Shown here: positions 48,501 through 57,290 of the stretch, piece after piece
Layout: each line of letters opens with the position of its first letter
How positions within the stretch are numbered: position 1 is the first letter of the stretch
NCBI GenBank assembly: GCA_944390725.1
Contig: CALXQU010000004.1
Coordinates: forward strand, 101,998 to 165,997
Direction of reading: 5' to 3'
Origin: an uncultured Spirochaetaceae bacterium
Lineage (GTDB): Bacteria; Spirochaetota; Spirochaetia; Sphaerochaetales; Sphaerochaetaceae
Length of the DNA stretch: 64,000 nucleotides
Notes under the pieces: generated by a model
Database searches by the model: none
The model's input: the letters and a program-made list of their open reading frames with translations, nothing else
Told to the model about the DNA's origin: nothing
Made by a program: the position numbers and the translations under genes

Positions 48501-51500
48501 TCAGGACATTCTACGCAGCTGCCTAGGAGAGATCCCCTTTATCTTCTTGAAGACGCGGCAGAAGTACGCCTGGTCCTGGAATCCTGTCTCCCTTGCCACA
48601 TCGCCCATCGAAAGCCCTGTGCTGGCCAGCAGCGCCGAAGCGAGCTGGATCCTGTACCTATTCAGGTACTCCCAGGGCGATATGCCGACCTCCTTGCGGA
48701 AGATCCTCGTCAGGTAATCCTCGCTTATGTTCACGGCATCGGCTATCTTCCAGCGCGTAAGCGGCTTCCGCGCCCAGGTATTCATATAGGCGATGGCCTT
48801 CTTGACGATGATGCCTGTCAGCGGAGGAAGCGGCCCGCTGCCGGCAAGGACCTCGATCAGGCGCGATATGAATCCAGACGCCTCGAGTATGGAGGTGTTG
48901 ACGACGATCAGGTTCGGTATCTCCTCCACCCTATCGATGCCTTTATCGGCCAGGGACGCGCATACTGCGACAATCGGCACCGACGCGAAGCGCTGGCTTG
49001 ACCGGAAGCGCGAGATGAGATCGTCTGCAAGGCCCTCGATGAAGATCATCCTCACATCGCCTGCCGTGCCGGCAGCCTCCTCGAATGAGGAGACGGGTAT
49101 GATGGCACCGTATTCAGCGAGTATGGGAGGGACGGCGACCTGGCCGATCGAGTAGATCGCGGTGCTGGACGGGAGCTCGCTGCCTTCGATGGCGCTGCGC
49201 AGCGATATCCCTTCGGCATCGGGGCCGAAGCATATGCAGGACACATTGCGCGTATCGCGGTGGCTGCGGAGCAGATTGGCAAGGAAGCGCGTCTCCTTCC
49301 CTCCCCTGCTTGTCCATGAGACAGCCTGCAGCCCGGATGATACGGCCAGCAGCTCCGAAAGATGGCTGAGCGGTACGGAAAGCGGAGCAAGCGGCGCAAG
49401 GGCCGCGGGAACATCCTCCCCTGACGTCACATAGATCACCCCGCCGCCGGACTCAGGCAGTGCCGAGGCACCTGAGAGCGTGGGATAAGGCAGCCTTATC
49501 GTGGCCGCTTCCTCGGAAATGACCAGCGATCCGGAATGGAGGACGGCATACTTCTCGGCCAGGAGGATGGTATTCCTCTCTTCCGTGGAGACCCTGCCGG
49601 AAAGGATGAACTGGATCGAGGCCGGCGAGAGCCTCACGGAAAGCGATGCCTTGCCATGCATGAGGAACAGCAGCGCAGCGAAGGCCTTGGAGAGGATGGC
49701 CCTGTCTGCCTCGATCGAAGGCAGACTGTCCGGCACATCACCGCGCATGATGCCCAGCGCCAGCGCATCCTCCACAGCCAGGGAGGCATTGAAGAAGCGC
49801 TTCTCGAATCCTACATCCTCATATTCGGCCAGCGAGAGCTCAAGCAGGTTCTCGGCGCCGACGATGGTATCGAAGATAGCCTGGCGCGGGGAGCTGTCAT
49901 CAAAGAGCCGCCTGCGTATCTCCGCAAGGGACTGCCGTATGCCCTCGGAGACATTGGCATAGAAATCAAGCGCGGCCTGCTCGCCCTTCTCGGCAGCCTC
50001 CTGCGCGGCCCTTGCCTCCTCGAAGAGCATGATGCTCCTGACGGAGGAGGAGACCGCTGAGCGTATATCCTCGATTATCGAGCACTCCGCATGCGAGGCA
50101 TCGAGGAGGATATACCCAAGTTCCTGGCTGTCGTAGAAAAGCGGCTCCACGGCGTATATGCCCCTGCCGGCTTCATCCAGGAGCTTCCCGGGCAGCAGCT
50201 CCTGGCGCGGGAAGAGCACGGAATGGCAGCTCCCGGCAGGAGAGAACCCCGCCTTCATCTCCGACTGCGAGAAATCGCGGTAGAGGACTATGAAGGCGCT
50301 TCCTATCATCAGATGGGGGAAGGATTCCTCCATGATAGGCGTGATGTCCTGGAACGAACGCGTGGCTAGCAGCCTGTTCTTGAAGCCATCCAGCACCCTG
50401 GCATTCCTCTGGGTGGTGATCTTCTCCCTGGCGCTTGCCTTGCGCTCGGCATGTATGAGCGCATCATATAGCAGGGAGCCATCGTCCATGATGGAGGCAT
50501 ACCGCGAGAGGATGGAGCTGTCCCCGCCGCTGGAGATGAACCGCTCTGCAGTCTCCATCAGGCCGGGAGATGAGGAGTCAGCCTCCTCGATGGCCTTCAG
50601 TGCAAGCTCCCTGAGGCCGCTGCCGTACGCATTGGCTGATATCGAGGAGATGAAGGCATCCCTGCCGGCAGGACGGAAGCGGCATCCGCAGGATTCCTTG
50701 ACGGACAGCTCCGCGGGAAGCATGACATGGGCATCGGTACGTCCGGAAGCTAGGGAATAGGCAGCCCTGGCCAGCCCGGAGATAGGCATCAGCACCGTAG
50801 TCGGCTCCACGCTCATCAGCAGGTTATCCTCATTGCCGTTGAAGCCCCCGGTGATAAGGTCGTCGGGTATGCGCACGCCATGGGAGACAAGATAGCCCTG
50901 GGCCCCAAGCAGCAGAAGGTCGCTTGCGGCAGCCAGCGCGGTGAAGTCCTTGCCGGGGACAAGGCCCCGTTCCTCTACGAGCTCCCTGATGGAAGCCTCT
51001 CCTTCAGCCCAGGGACGGGGCGAGGATACGAGGGCATCATCATAGGCGATGCCTGCCTTATCAAGCTCATCGCAGTAGGCCCTGAACCGCTCTTCCGCGC
51101 TTCCATGGGTGCTTGGTCCGCGGATGAAGGCTATCTTCCTCTGCCCATGGACGCCTATGAAATGGCTTATCTCGGAAGCCATGCCGCTATATGCATCGAA
51201 ATTGACGCTGGCGACCCCATCGACGGCCATGCCTATGGAAGCGACGGGCAGATCATCCGCCTTCTCCCTCACGAACCCGGCGATATCATCCATGCCCACG
51301 GCGCCAGCCAGGGATGATGCCCATATGATGAGCGCATCGATATTGCACGGGGAAGCGAGGCTGTAGATGCTGTTGCGCAGGTGCTCATTGCCTTCCTTGC
51401 AGCTGAGCCTGCCTCCGGGAAAGACGAAAAGGAAATCATCGGATGAAGAGAGATAAGCCTCCCGCATCGCCTTCCACATGGTGATGCCTGAACCTTGGTT

Positions 51501-51536
51501 GATATTCGCCAGGATGAATCCTTTACGCCCGCCCAT
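48501..51536 (-). CDS. Very large LacI/AraC hybrid regulator with kinase-like and receiver-like middle
   Basis: A 1011-residue cytoplasmic regulator. Residues about 1-300 are a LacI/GalR-type sugar sensor without its own HTH (G-F-I-L-A-N-I-N-Q-G-S-G ... I-A-F-I-R-G-P ... D-D-L-I-T-G-G-F-N-G-N-E). A GAF-like part follows (about 380-510), then a coiled-coil/helical section resembling a histidine-kinase core but without recognisable ATP-binding G boxes (about 515-700), then a receiver-like alpha/beta block (about 800-900). A C-terminal AraC double HTH ends it (I-A-D-A-V-N-I-S-E-D-Y-L-T-R-I-F-R-K-E and M-G-D-V-A-R-E-T-G-F-Q-D-Q-A-Y-F-C-R-V-F-K-K). It probably controls the downstream importer. The start is the ATG 7 nt after TATAAT; the ATG at 51545 overlaps that box. 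Confidence 0.88.
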   Translation of the reverse strand: MGGRKGFILANINQGSGITMWKAMREAYLSSSDDFLFVFPGGRLSCKEGNEHLRNSIYSLASPCNIDALIIWASSLAGAVGMDDIAGFVREKADDLPVASIGMAVDGVASVNFDAYSGMASEISHFIGVHGQRKIAFIRGPSTHGSAEERFRAYCDELDKAGIAYDDALVSSPRPWAEGEASIRELVEERGLVPGKDFTALAAASDLLLLGAQGYLVSHGVRIPDDLITGGFNGNEDNLLMSVEPTTVLMPISGLARAAYSLASGRTDAHVMLPAELSVKESCGCRFRPAGRDAFISSISANAYGSGLRELALKAIEEADSSSPGLMETAERFISSGGDSSILSRYASIMDDGSLLYDALIHAERKASAREKITTQRNARVLDGFKNRLLATRSFQDITPIMEESFPHLMIGSAFIVLYRDFSQSEMKAGFSPAGSCHSVLFPRQELLPGKLLDEAGRGIYAVEPLFYDSQELGYILLDASHAECSIIEDIRSAVSSSVRSIMLFEEARAAQEAAEKGEQAALDFYANVSEGIRQSLAEIRRRLFDDSSPRQAIFDTIVGAENLLELSLAEYEDVGFEKRFFNASLAVEDALALGIMRGDVPDSLPSIEADRAILSKAFAALLFLMHGKASLSVRLSPASIQFILSGRVSTEERNTILLAEKYAVLHSGSLVISEEAATIRLPYPTLSGASALPESGGGVIYVTSGEDVPAALAPLAPLSVPLSHLSELLAVSSGLQAVSWTSRGGKETRFLANLLRSHRDTRNVSCICFGPDAEGISLRSAIEGSELPSSTAIYSIGQVAVPPILAEYGAIIPVSSFEEAAGTAGDVRMIFIEGLADDLISRFRSSQRFASVPIVAVCASLADKGIDRVEEIPNLIVVNTSILEASGFISRLIEVLAGSGPLPPLTGIIVKKAIAYMNTWARKPLTRWKIADAVNISEDYLTRIFRKEVGISPWEYLNRYRIQLASALLASTGLSMGDVARETGFQDQAYFCRVFKKIKGISPRQLRRMS

Positions 51537-51543
51537 GGAGGAC

Positions 51544-51549
51544 ATTATA
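51544..51549 (-). promoter_or_regulatory. -10 box of the regulator gene, leaderless type
   Basis: A perfect TATAAT on the minus strand, 7 nt before the preferred start codon; its last bases form another in-frame ATG that therefore cannot be the start. Confidence 0.55.
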
Positions 51550-51571
51550 CAATGTATTGCGCCTGTCTGCC

Positions 51572-52237
51572 TTATCGAAGGAACGGCGCGCCGGCATCTT
51601 CCTCCCTGACCAGCCTCATGATGAGCGACGCATAGTACGCCGCCCCTTCCGGCCTGAGGTGGGTACCGTCGGCATCGCCGTCAGGATAGTTCGGATATAT
51701 GCCGGGGGCGAAATCCATATGGAACCTGCGCGAGTCCTCTCCCATGCGCTGGTATTCAAGCATCGCAGGCAGGGTGGCATCGACGCAGGGGACCCCTGCC
51801 TGATGCGCCGCGGCCTTCGCTGCCGCGGCATAATCCCCATGCGTATCCTGCATGATGCCGCCGATGAACTTCCTCCTCGGTATCGGGGTGGCGATGACCG
51901 TATAGACGCCTTTCCCCTTCAGCGTGGACGCCATATGCGCAAGGTTGGCCATGAATGACGACCATGGCTCGGTGCCGCGCTCCGCATCATCCACCTTCTC
52001 ATCGTTATGGCCGAACTGGATGATGGCGCCATCTCCAGCTGCGGCCTCCGCTTCCACGCAGGCGAATATCCCCCGGGAAAAGCATGTGCGCGTCGAAAGG
52101 CCGTTGACTGCATGGTTCGCCACGGTCCAGCCATCGGCAAGAAGCGGCTGCAGCATCTCTCCCCATCCTGTCTCCGGGCGCTTATCCCCATCCTTGCAGG
52201 CACAGGTGGAATCGCCGAGGAGGAACAGCTTCCTCAT
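51572..52237 (-). CDS. SGNH hydrolase, rhamnogalacturonan acetylesterase-like
   Basis: A 221-residue SGNH-fold esterase of the RhgT/YesT (CE12) type, expected to remove acetyl groups from pectin fragments. Ser is in L-L-G-D-S-T-C-A-C, then N-H-A-V-N-G-L-S-T-R-T, I-I-Q-F-G-H-N-D-E-K, and the C-terminal D-G-T-H-L-R-P-E-G-A. No signal peptide. The start shares ATGA with the stop of the GH28 gene, so the two are co-translated; an upstream extension would lie inside GH28. Confidence 0.9.
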   Translation of the reverse strand: MRKLFLLGDSTCACKDGDKRPETGWGEMLQPLLADGWTVANHAVNGLSTRTCFSRGIFACVEAEAAAGDGAIIQFGHNDEKVDDAERGTEPWSSFMANLAHMASTLKGKGVYTVIATPIPRRKFIGGIMQDTHGDYAAAAKAAAHQAGVPCVDATLPAMLEYQRMGEDSRRFHMDFAPGIYPNYPDGDADGTHLRPEGAAYYASLIMRLVREEDAGAPFLR

Positions 52238-53574
52238 ATGAGCTTCACCCCATCCTCGATAATGACCTTCTTCCCTTCGCAGGAGACCTCGACATCCTCC
52301 ATATGCACCTCGGCATTCCTGATGCGCAGCCCGCGAGATGGAGGATCGGGCAGCCCGCGGTACATATCGGATTCGGAAACCGGGGTATCGGTACCCTTCC
52401 TGACAGCGAATGTGCATCTCCTGATCGAGAGGTTCCTGACAGGCCTTTCCGGCAGCCCTACCAGCATGCCCGCGCTCGCCATGGAATCGATGGCATGGCA
52501 TTCCGAGATATCGACATCGTAGAGCTCAGGCGTCGCCTCCGTCACAGGCTGGGCCTCAAGGGAGAATGCCCCCTCATCATCGGCACCGCACCTGTAGTAC
52601 ATATTGATCACCAGCGGGCAGAGATTGCCGCGCATGATCAGGTTCCTGAACCTCAGGCCGTGTATGCATCCGCCCCTTCCCCGGCGGCTCTTGATCCTGA
52701 TGCCCCTGTCGGTACCATCGAAGACGCAGTCCTCGACCGAGATGCCGGAGATCTCGCCGGCCGTCTCCGATCCGATTACGGCGCCGCCATGGGCTGCCTT
52801 CACATTGCAGCCTATTATGCGCACATTGCGGCAGGGCCTGCCGTCAGCGATGCCATCGGCACCGGAGCCTGACTTGATGGCTATGCCGTCATCGCCTACG
52901 AAGACGAAGCTGTTCCTGACCGTGACGTCCTCGCTTGATTCGATATCTATCCCATCGGTATTTGGGGCCTCATATGGGTTGATTATCGTCACCGAATCAA
53001 TCAGGACCCTCCTGGAGTAGAGCGGATGTATGGTCCAGAACGGGGAATTGCGCACGGTTATGCCCCTGAGCGTGACATCGGAGCTTCCCTTGATCTGTAT
53101 GAGCGGCGGGCGGAGGAACTGGAAATCGCGGCCTCCGCCTCCCCCGGGCTGGCTCGCATAATCCGGATTGAGCGCTGCGAAGCGCTTCTCGATATCCGTA
53201 GCAGGCACCGCTCCCGGCTTGCCGCGCTTCTTCGCGGTCTCCTCCCACCATGCCTCGCCACTTCCGTTTATCGTGCCTTCGCCATCGATGGTGACGCCCT
53301 CGGCATCCTCGATGAAGAGGCAGGGATGCATGCACCAGCACCTGACTCCTTCCCATCTTGTGAATACCGGGGGATACGCCGAGAACTCAGGGATGAACTT
53401 CAGGACGGCGCCCTCCTCAAGATGGATATGGGCGCTCCGGGAGATCCTGATCGGCGAAGAGAGGTAAGTGCCTTTGCCCAGCACGACCTCCTGTCCCGCA
53501 TCTATCGCCCTCGCGATACCTTCCGCCACATCGCGGCCATCCGCTACGATTCCGAATCCAGCTGCATCAAACAT
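52234..53574 (-). CDS. Glycoside hydrolase family 28 (polygalacturonase)
   Basis: A 446-residue beta-helix enzyme acting on galacturonan oligosaccharides. GH28 signatures are intact: N-T-D-G-I-D (catalytic Asp), G-D-D-G-I-A (second Asp pair), A-A-H-G-G (His) and R-I-K (substrate binding). It lacks a signal peptide, so it is probably an intracellular exo-acting enzyme. The start was set at the ATG 5 nt after GGAAGG rather than the GTG two codons earlier. It is divergent from the TIM-barrel gene (42 nt apart) and co-translated with the acetylesterase-like gene. Confidence 0.93.
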   Translation of the reverse strand: MFDAAGFGIVADGRDVAEGIARAIDAGQEVVLGKGTYLSSPIRISRSAHIHLEEGAVLKFIPEFSAYPPVFTRWEGVRCWCMHPCLFIEDAEGVTIDGEGTINGSGEAWWEETAKKRGKPGAVPATDIEKRFAALNPDYASQPGGGGGRDFQFLRPPLIQIKGSSDVTLRGITVRNSPFWTIHPLYSRRVLIDSVTIINPYEAPNTDGIDIESSEDVTVRNSFVFVGDDGIAIKSGSGADGIADGRPCRNVRIIGCNVKAAHGGAVIGSETAGEISGISVEDCVFDGTDRGIRIKSRRGRGGCIHGLRFRNLIMRGNLCPLVINMYYRCGADDEGAFSLEAQPVTEATPELYDVDISECHAIDSMASAGMLVGLPERPVRNLSIRRCTFAVRKGTDTPVSESDMYRGLPDPPSRGLRIRNAEVHMEDVEVSCEGKKVIIEDGVKLI

Positions 53575-53616
53575 CCGCACCTTCCTTTTATCTCATTCCG
53601 AGTATACCATTGCTAT

Positions 53617-54495
53617 ATGCTCAGAATCGGTTTAAGAGCCCATGACCTAGGCTCGTTCAGCTGTGCTGACGCACTCGGCGAAGCAGCACAGAACGCCAAG
53701 GAGGGAGCCTTCATACAGCTCGCGCTGAAGAAGGCCATCCCCTCATCCCGACCATGGCAGGAATGGGATGAGGAGTATATCTCCTCCATCGTATCCGCGC
53801 TCAGCAGGCATGGCGTATCAGTTGCCATGATCGGCTGCTACATCAACCCCATCGAGCCTGATGAGGAGAAGCGCAGGCTCGAGCTGGACCGCTTCAGGAA
53901 GTCCCTCTCCCTCGCCAAGGCATTCGGATGCCCTTATGTCGGCACGGAGACAGGGACGCTCAATCCCAAAGGCGGGTACAGCCCCGACACCTCGGACCCG
54001 AGGAACCTCGCGGTATTCAGGGACTCGCTATCGCAGATGGTAGACGCAGCCGAGCGCTATGGCTCATACGTCGCCATCGAAGCTGTCGCGCGCGTCCACA
54101 CGATATCGACGCCGGAGAGGCTGGCCAGCATCCTGGATGGATTCCGGTCAGACCATCTCAAGGTCATCCTCGACCCGGTGAATCTCATACCATGGACCGG
54201 CATCCCCGAGAAGGATGGCGTCCCGCTCAGGATACCCAGCGAGGAAGCCGAGCATAGCTGGATATGCTCCATACTCGACATCGTCGGCCCTAGGCTCGTG
54301 GCTATCCACTGCAAGGACTACTATCTGGACGGGAACGGCACCAAGATCGGCAACATCCCGGCCCTGACAGGATGCTTCAGATGGAAGCAGTTCGCCGAGG
54401 AGCTCCACAGGAGGTCGGTGGATGTCCCCTGGCTTCTCGAGAACCTGGATCCCAGGACAGTCAGCAGCACGGCAGAGACCCTAGGAAGATATTAA
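53617..54495 (+). CDS. Xylose isomerase-like TIM barrel protein
   Basis: A 292-residue sugar-phosphate isomerase/epimerase-family TIM barrel (AP endonuclease 2 fold). Metal-site residues can be seen in G-T-E-T-G-T, A-I-E-A-V-A-R, V-I-L-D-P-V-N, A-I-H-C-K-D-Y-Y and W-L-L-E-N-L. From context it may isomerise a uronate-derived sugar or product of pectin breakdown; not provable from sequence. The start follows TATACC by 8 nt with no ribosome site, and the ATG is the first with homologous N-terminal residues (L-R-I-G-L-R-A-H-D-L-G). An in-frame open region upstream overlaps GH28 and is not real. Confidence 0.85.
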   Translation: MLRIGLRAHDLGSFSCADALGEAAQNAKEGAFIQLALKKAIPSSRPWQEWDEEYISSIVSALSRHGVSVAMIGCYINPIEPDEEKRRLELDRFRKSLSLAKAFGCPYVGTETGTLNPKGGYSPDTSDPRNLAVFRDSLSQMVDAAERYGSYVAIEAVARVHTISTPERLASILDGFRSDHLKVILDPVNLIPWTGIPEKDGVPLRIPSEEAEHSWICSILDIVGPRLVAIHCKDYYLDGNGTKIGNIPALTGCFRWKQFAEELHRRSVDVPWLLENLDPRTVSSTAETLGRY

Positions 54496-54515
54496 GGCCT
54501 CGGGAAGGCCCTTTT
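54496..54515 (+). terminator. Intrinsic terminator after the TIM-barrel gene
   Basis: GGCCT-CGGGA-AGGCC stem-loop followed by CTTTT, directly after the stop codon. Confidence 0.75.
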
Positions 54516-54531
54516 GAGCTGTCTTTTTGCA

Positions 54532-55452
54532 CTATTCAGCCGCATCGGCGAAAGATGCGGCGATCTTCCTGATATCCTCAGGCAGGGCATGGCAGGAAAG
54601 CGGGATGGATTCCCTGCCGTCGAAGCTGCATCCTGCGACGAGGAATGTGCACCTGCCTATCTCACCATCGCGCCCAGGCCATGGGGCAAGCCCCTCCGGC
54701 GCGATATGTGCCCCGAATCTGCATGATACGAATGAGGCCTTGCCCTCATCGCGCCATGGCCGCATCAGATATACGGGCCCATCGCCGGCAAAGGAAGGGA
54801 TGAACCTGCAGGAATCGAACACCAAGCCCCTTCCCTCCCTGCTGCCTGACGGAGCTGCGGCATACCCTGGCCCGGCGCTGACGATATCGCAGGAGAGGAA
54901 CAGCGCATCTCCCGAGCCGAAGATGAAGTCCACTGTTCCCTCTATGCGGCAGCGGCGGAAGACAGAGGAGGTCATCCTCCGCGGGATAAGATGCCTGGGG
55001 CCATAGAAGCCGCCGGGCTCGCGCTCCTTCTCAGGAAGAGGAGCCAGGAAAAGGGTATCCTGATGGCCGATGAGGCGCACATCCTCCAGCTCGGCGCGGG
55101 CGGCATCGAGATAAAGCGCTATGCCCTGGCCGACCAGGCTCCCATCCCCTGAATCATTGACAATCGCGAGATTGCGTAGAAAGACATGCCTGCCGCCGAA
55201 GAATGCCGTATAGGACCTGAACGTCCCCAGCCTCCTGCCGCCCTCGTCAATCCTGCTGGCGGAATCAGACCATATGATGGTGACATCGCCGCTTCCGCAC
55301 AGCGATATGGATTCCTTATCGGAGAACAGCTTCTCCCTGTAAACACCTTCCGAGATGGTTATCTGGGCAGGCATATCATACGGGACGGCATCGATTGCCT
55401 CCTGTATCGTCGCGTAATCCTCATCACCTCGTCCTACCGTGATATGCAGCAT
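54532..55452 (-). CDS. Pectin methylesterase (CE8)
   Basis: A 306-residue right-handed beta-helix esterase that removes methyl groups from homogalacturonan fragments. Conserved motifs: Y-A-T-I-Q-E-A-I-D-A-V, G-H-Q-D-T-L-F (catalytic Asp), G-T-V-D-F-I-F-G-S-G-D-A-L-F (second Asp) and Y-L-M-R-P-W-R (Arg/Trp). No signal peptide, so intracellular action on imported oligosaccharides is expected. The start is the ATG 5 nt after GGAGG. It follows the ABC exporter genes by 35 nt on the same strand and may be transcribed with them. Confidence 0.93.
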   Translation of the reverse strand: MLHITVGRGDEDYATIQEAIDAVPYDMPAQITISEGVYREKLFSDKESISLCGSGDVTIIWSDSASRIDEGGRRLGTFRSYTAFFGGRHVFLRNLAIVNDSGDGSLVGQGIALYLDAARAELEDVRLIGHQDTLFLAPLPEKEREPGGFYGPRHLIPRRMTSSVFRRCRIEGTVDFIFGSGDALFLSCDIVSAGPGYAAAPSGSREGRGLVFDSCRFIPSFAGDGPVYLMRPWRDEGKASFVSCRFGAHIAPEGLAPWPGRDGEIGRCTFLVAGCSFDGRESIPLSCHALPEDIRKIAASFADAAE

Positions 55453-55487
55453 ATCATCCTCCCATGGCCTGATGGCCAGCGACGCCA

Positions 55488-57290
55488 TCAGGAAAGTTCG
55501 AACATCCCTGTGAAGAGCTCATAATAGCGTCCCTTCATGGCCATAAGCTGGCCATGGTCCCCGCGCTCCACGATATCGCCATGCTCCAGCACCATGATCG
55601 CATCGGCATTGCGCACCGTCGAGAGCCTGTGAGCTATCACGAAGACCGTGCGTCCTTCCATCAGCCTGTCCATGCCCTTCTCTATCAGGTCCTCGGTCCT
55701 CGTATCGACGCTGCTGGTGGCCTCATCGAGAATCAGGACAGGAGGATCGGCAACAGCCGCCCTGGCAATGGCGAGAAGCTGCCGCTGGCCGCTCGAGAGG
55801 TTGGCGCCATCGGAGACGACCATCGTATCATAGCCGTTCGGCAGGCGGCGGATGAACGAATCGGCGCTTGCTATGCGCGCAGCCTCCTCGACTTCCCCGT
55901 CTGAGGCATCGAGCCGCCCGTATCTGATATTCTCCCTGATCGTACCAGTGAAGAGATGCGTATCCTGCAGGACTATGCCCAGGGAGCGCCGCAGGCTGCC
56001 CTTCGCTATCCTGCGTATATCGATGCCATCGAAGAGAATCTGCCCGTCCTCTATATCGTAGAACCTCTCGATCAGATTCGCTATCGTCGTCTTTCCCGCC
56101 CCCGTAGAGCCCACGAAGGCAATCTTCTGCCCTGGCTTGGCATAAAGGGAGATGCCATGCAGTATCCGGACGCCTTCCTCATACGAGAAGCCTACATGCG
56201 AGAACCTCACATCCCCGCATAGCGGCACTGACCGCTCCCCATCCTGCCATTCCCACCCGGAGGATGACCTTGCCAGCACGACCTTCCCTTCATCAGGCTC
56301 GCCTTCCATATCCAGCAGCTCGAAGATCCTCTCGGCGCCGGCAAGCGAGGAAAGGAGGAAATTGCTCTGCTGGGTGAACTGGTTGATAGGGGCTGTCGAC
56401 TGCCTGACGAATACAAGGTAGCTTGCAAGCGAGCCGAGCGTCGCCGTGCCACCGAGCACCATGAAGCCTCCGCAGAGGGAGACGATGGCATATGTCAGGA
56501 ACGAGATGGTGACGACGGCCGGTATCATCGTGGAGGCATAGGCCTGGGCTGCAGTCCCCATCCTCCTCAGCTCCTCGTTCTTGCCTCCGAAGACATCCAT
56601 GTTGGCCTTCTCATGATTGAAGACCTTCACGACCTTCTGCCCCGCTGCCATCTCCTGGATGTATCCATCAAGGATGCCGAGGCTCTTCTGATACCTGTTG
56701 TAGTATTCCTTGCTCCTCCTCGCCGAATGCCTGACATAGAGCATCATCAGGGCGTATGAGGCGAAGACGATGATGGATAGCCGCCAGTTGAGCGCCAGCA
56801 GCATCGTCATGGTACCTGCTATCTGCATGCCGTTCTTGATGACGGAGGCGAAGCTGTTGTTCAATGCATCGGAGATCGTATCGGCATCATTGGTATAGAA
56901 GCTCATGACATCGCCATGCTGATGCGTATCGAAATACGAGAGCGGGAGCGTCTGCATATGCGTGAAGAGATCGCGGCGTATATCGTAGACGACCTTCTGG
57001 CTCGCGCGCGCCATGATCTGCGAATATCCGAAGGCGGCGAGCACCCCGACCGTATATATGGCGGCCGTGATAGTGACACCGCGGGCAAGGAATCCGTAGC
57101 CTTCCCCTGCCGCGAGCCCATCGACTATCGGGCTGACCATATAGGTCCCGAGCAGATTGCACAGCACGCTGACAGCGACCAGGAAGGTGACTGCGAGCAA
57201 TGAGTACCTGTGCATCCCCATATATGAAAGGAGGCGCTTGGCCGTATAGGCCAGGTCCTTCGGCTTCCTGCTGCTTACCATCCTCGGCAT
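55488..57290 (-). CDS. ABC exporter half-transporter (second subunit)
   Basis: A 600-residue type I exporter half: six membrane helices (about 25-310) with Y-F-D-T-H-Q-H-G-D-V-M-S-F as the first coupling helix, then an ATPase domain with Walker A G-S-T-G-A-G-K-T-T, Q loop V-L-Q-D-T-H-L-F, signature L-S-S-G-Q-R-Q, Walker B V-L-I-L-D-E-A-T-S-S-V-D and H loop I-A-H-R-L-S. The 'LSSGQ' signature and complete catalytic Glu indicate an active site. It starts in TGATG with the upstream half-transporter, forming a heterodimer similar to LmrCD/BmrCD multidrug exporters. Confidence 0.94.
   Translation of the reverse strand: MPRMVSSRKPKDLAYTAKRLLSYMGMHRYSLLAVTFLVAVSVLCNLLGTYMVSPIVDGLAAGEGYGFLARGVTITAAIYTVGVLAAFGYSQIMARASQKVVYDIRRDLFTHMQTLPLSYFDTHQHGDVMSFYTNDADTISDALNNSFASVIKNGMQIAGTMTMLLALNWRLSIIVFASYALMMLYVRHSARRSKEYYNRYQKSLGILDGYIQEMAAGQKVVKVFNHEKANMDVFGGKNEELRRMGTAAQAYASTMIPAVVTISFLTYAIVSLCGGFMVLGGTATLGSLASYLVFVRQSTAPINQFTQQSNFLLSSLAGAERIFELLDMEGEPDEGKVVLARSSSGWEWQDGERSVPLCGDVRFSHVGFSYEEGVRILHGISLYAKPGQKIAFVGSTGAGKTTIANLIERFYDIEDGQILFDGIDIRRIAKGSLRRSLGIVLQDTHLFTGTIRENIRYGRLDASDGEVEEAARIASADSFIRRLPNGYDTMVVSDGANLSSGQRQLLAIARAAVADPPVLILDEATSSVDTRTEDLIEKGMDRLMEGRTVFVIAHRLSTVRNADAIMVLEHGDIVERGDHGQLMAMKGRYYELFTGMFELS

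Noticed and set aside
53026..53616. In-frame extension of the TIM-barrel gene through the GH28 gene
   Set aside because: The extension lies opposite GH28 catalytic regions; the protein resembles its family only from 53617 onwards.
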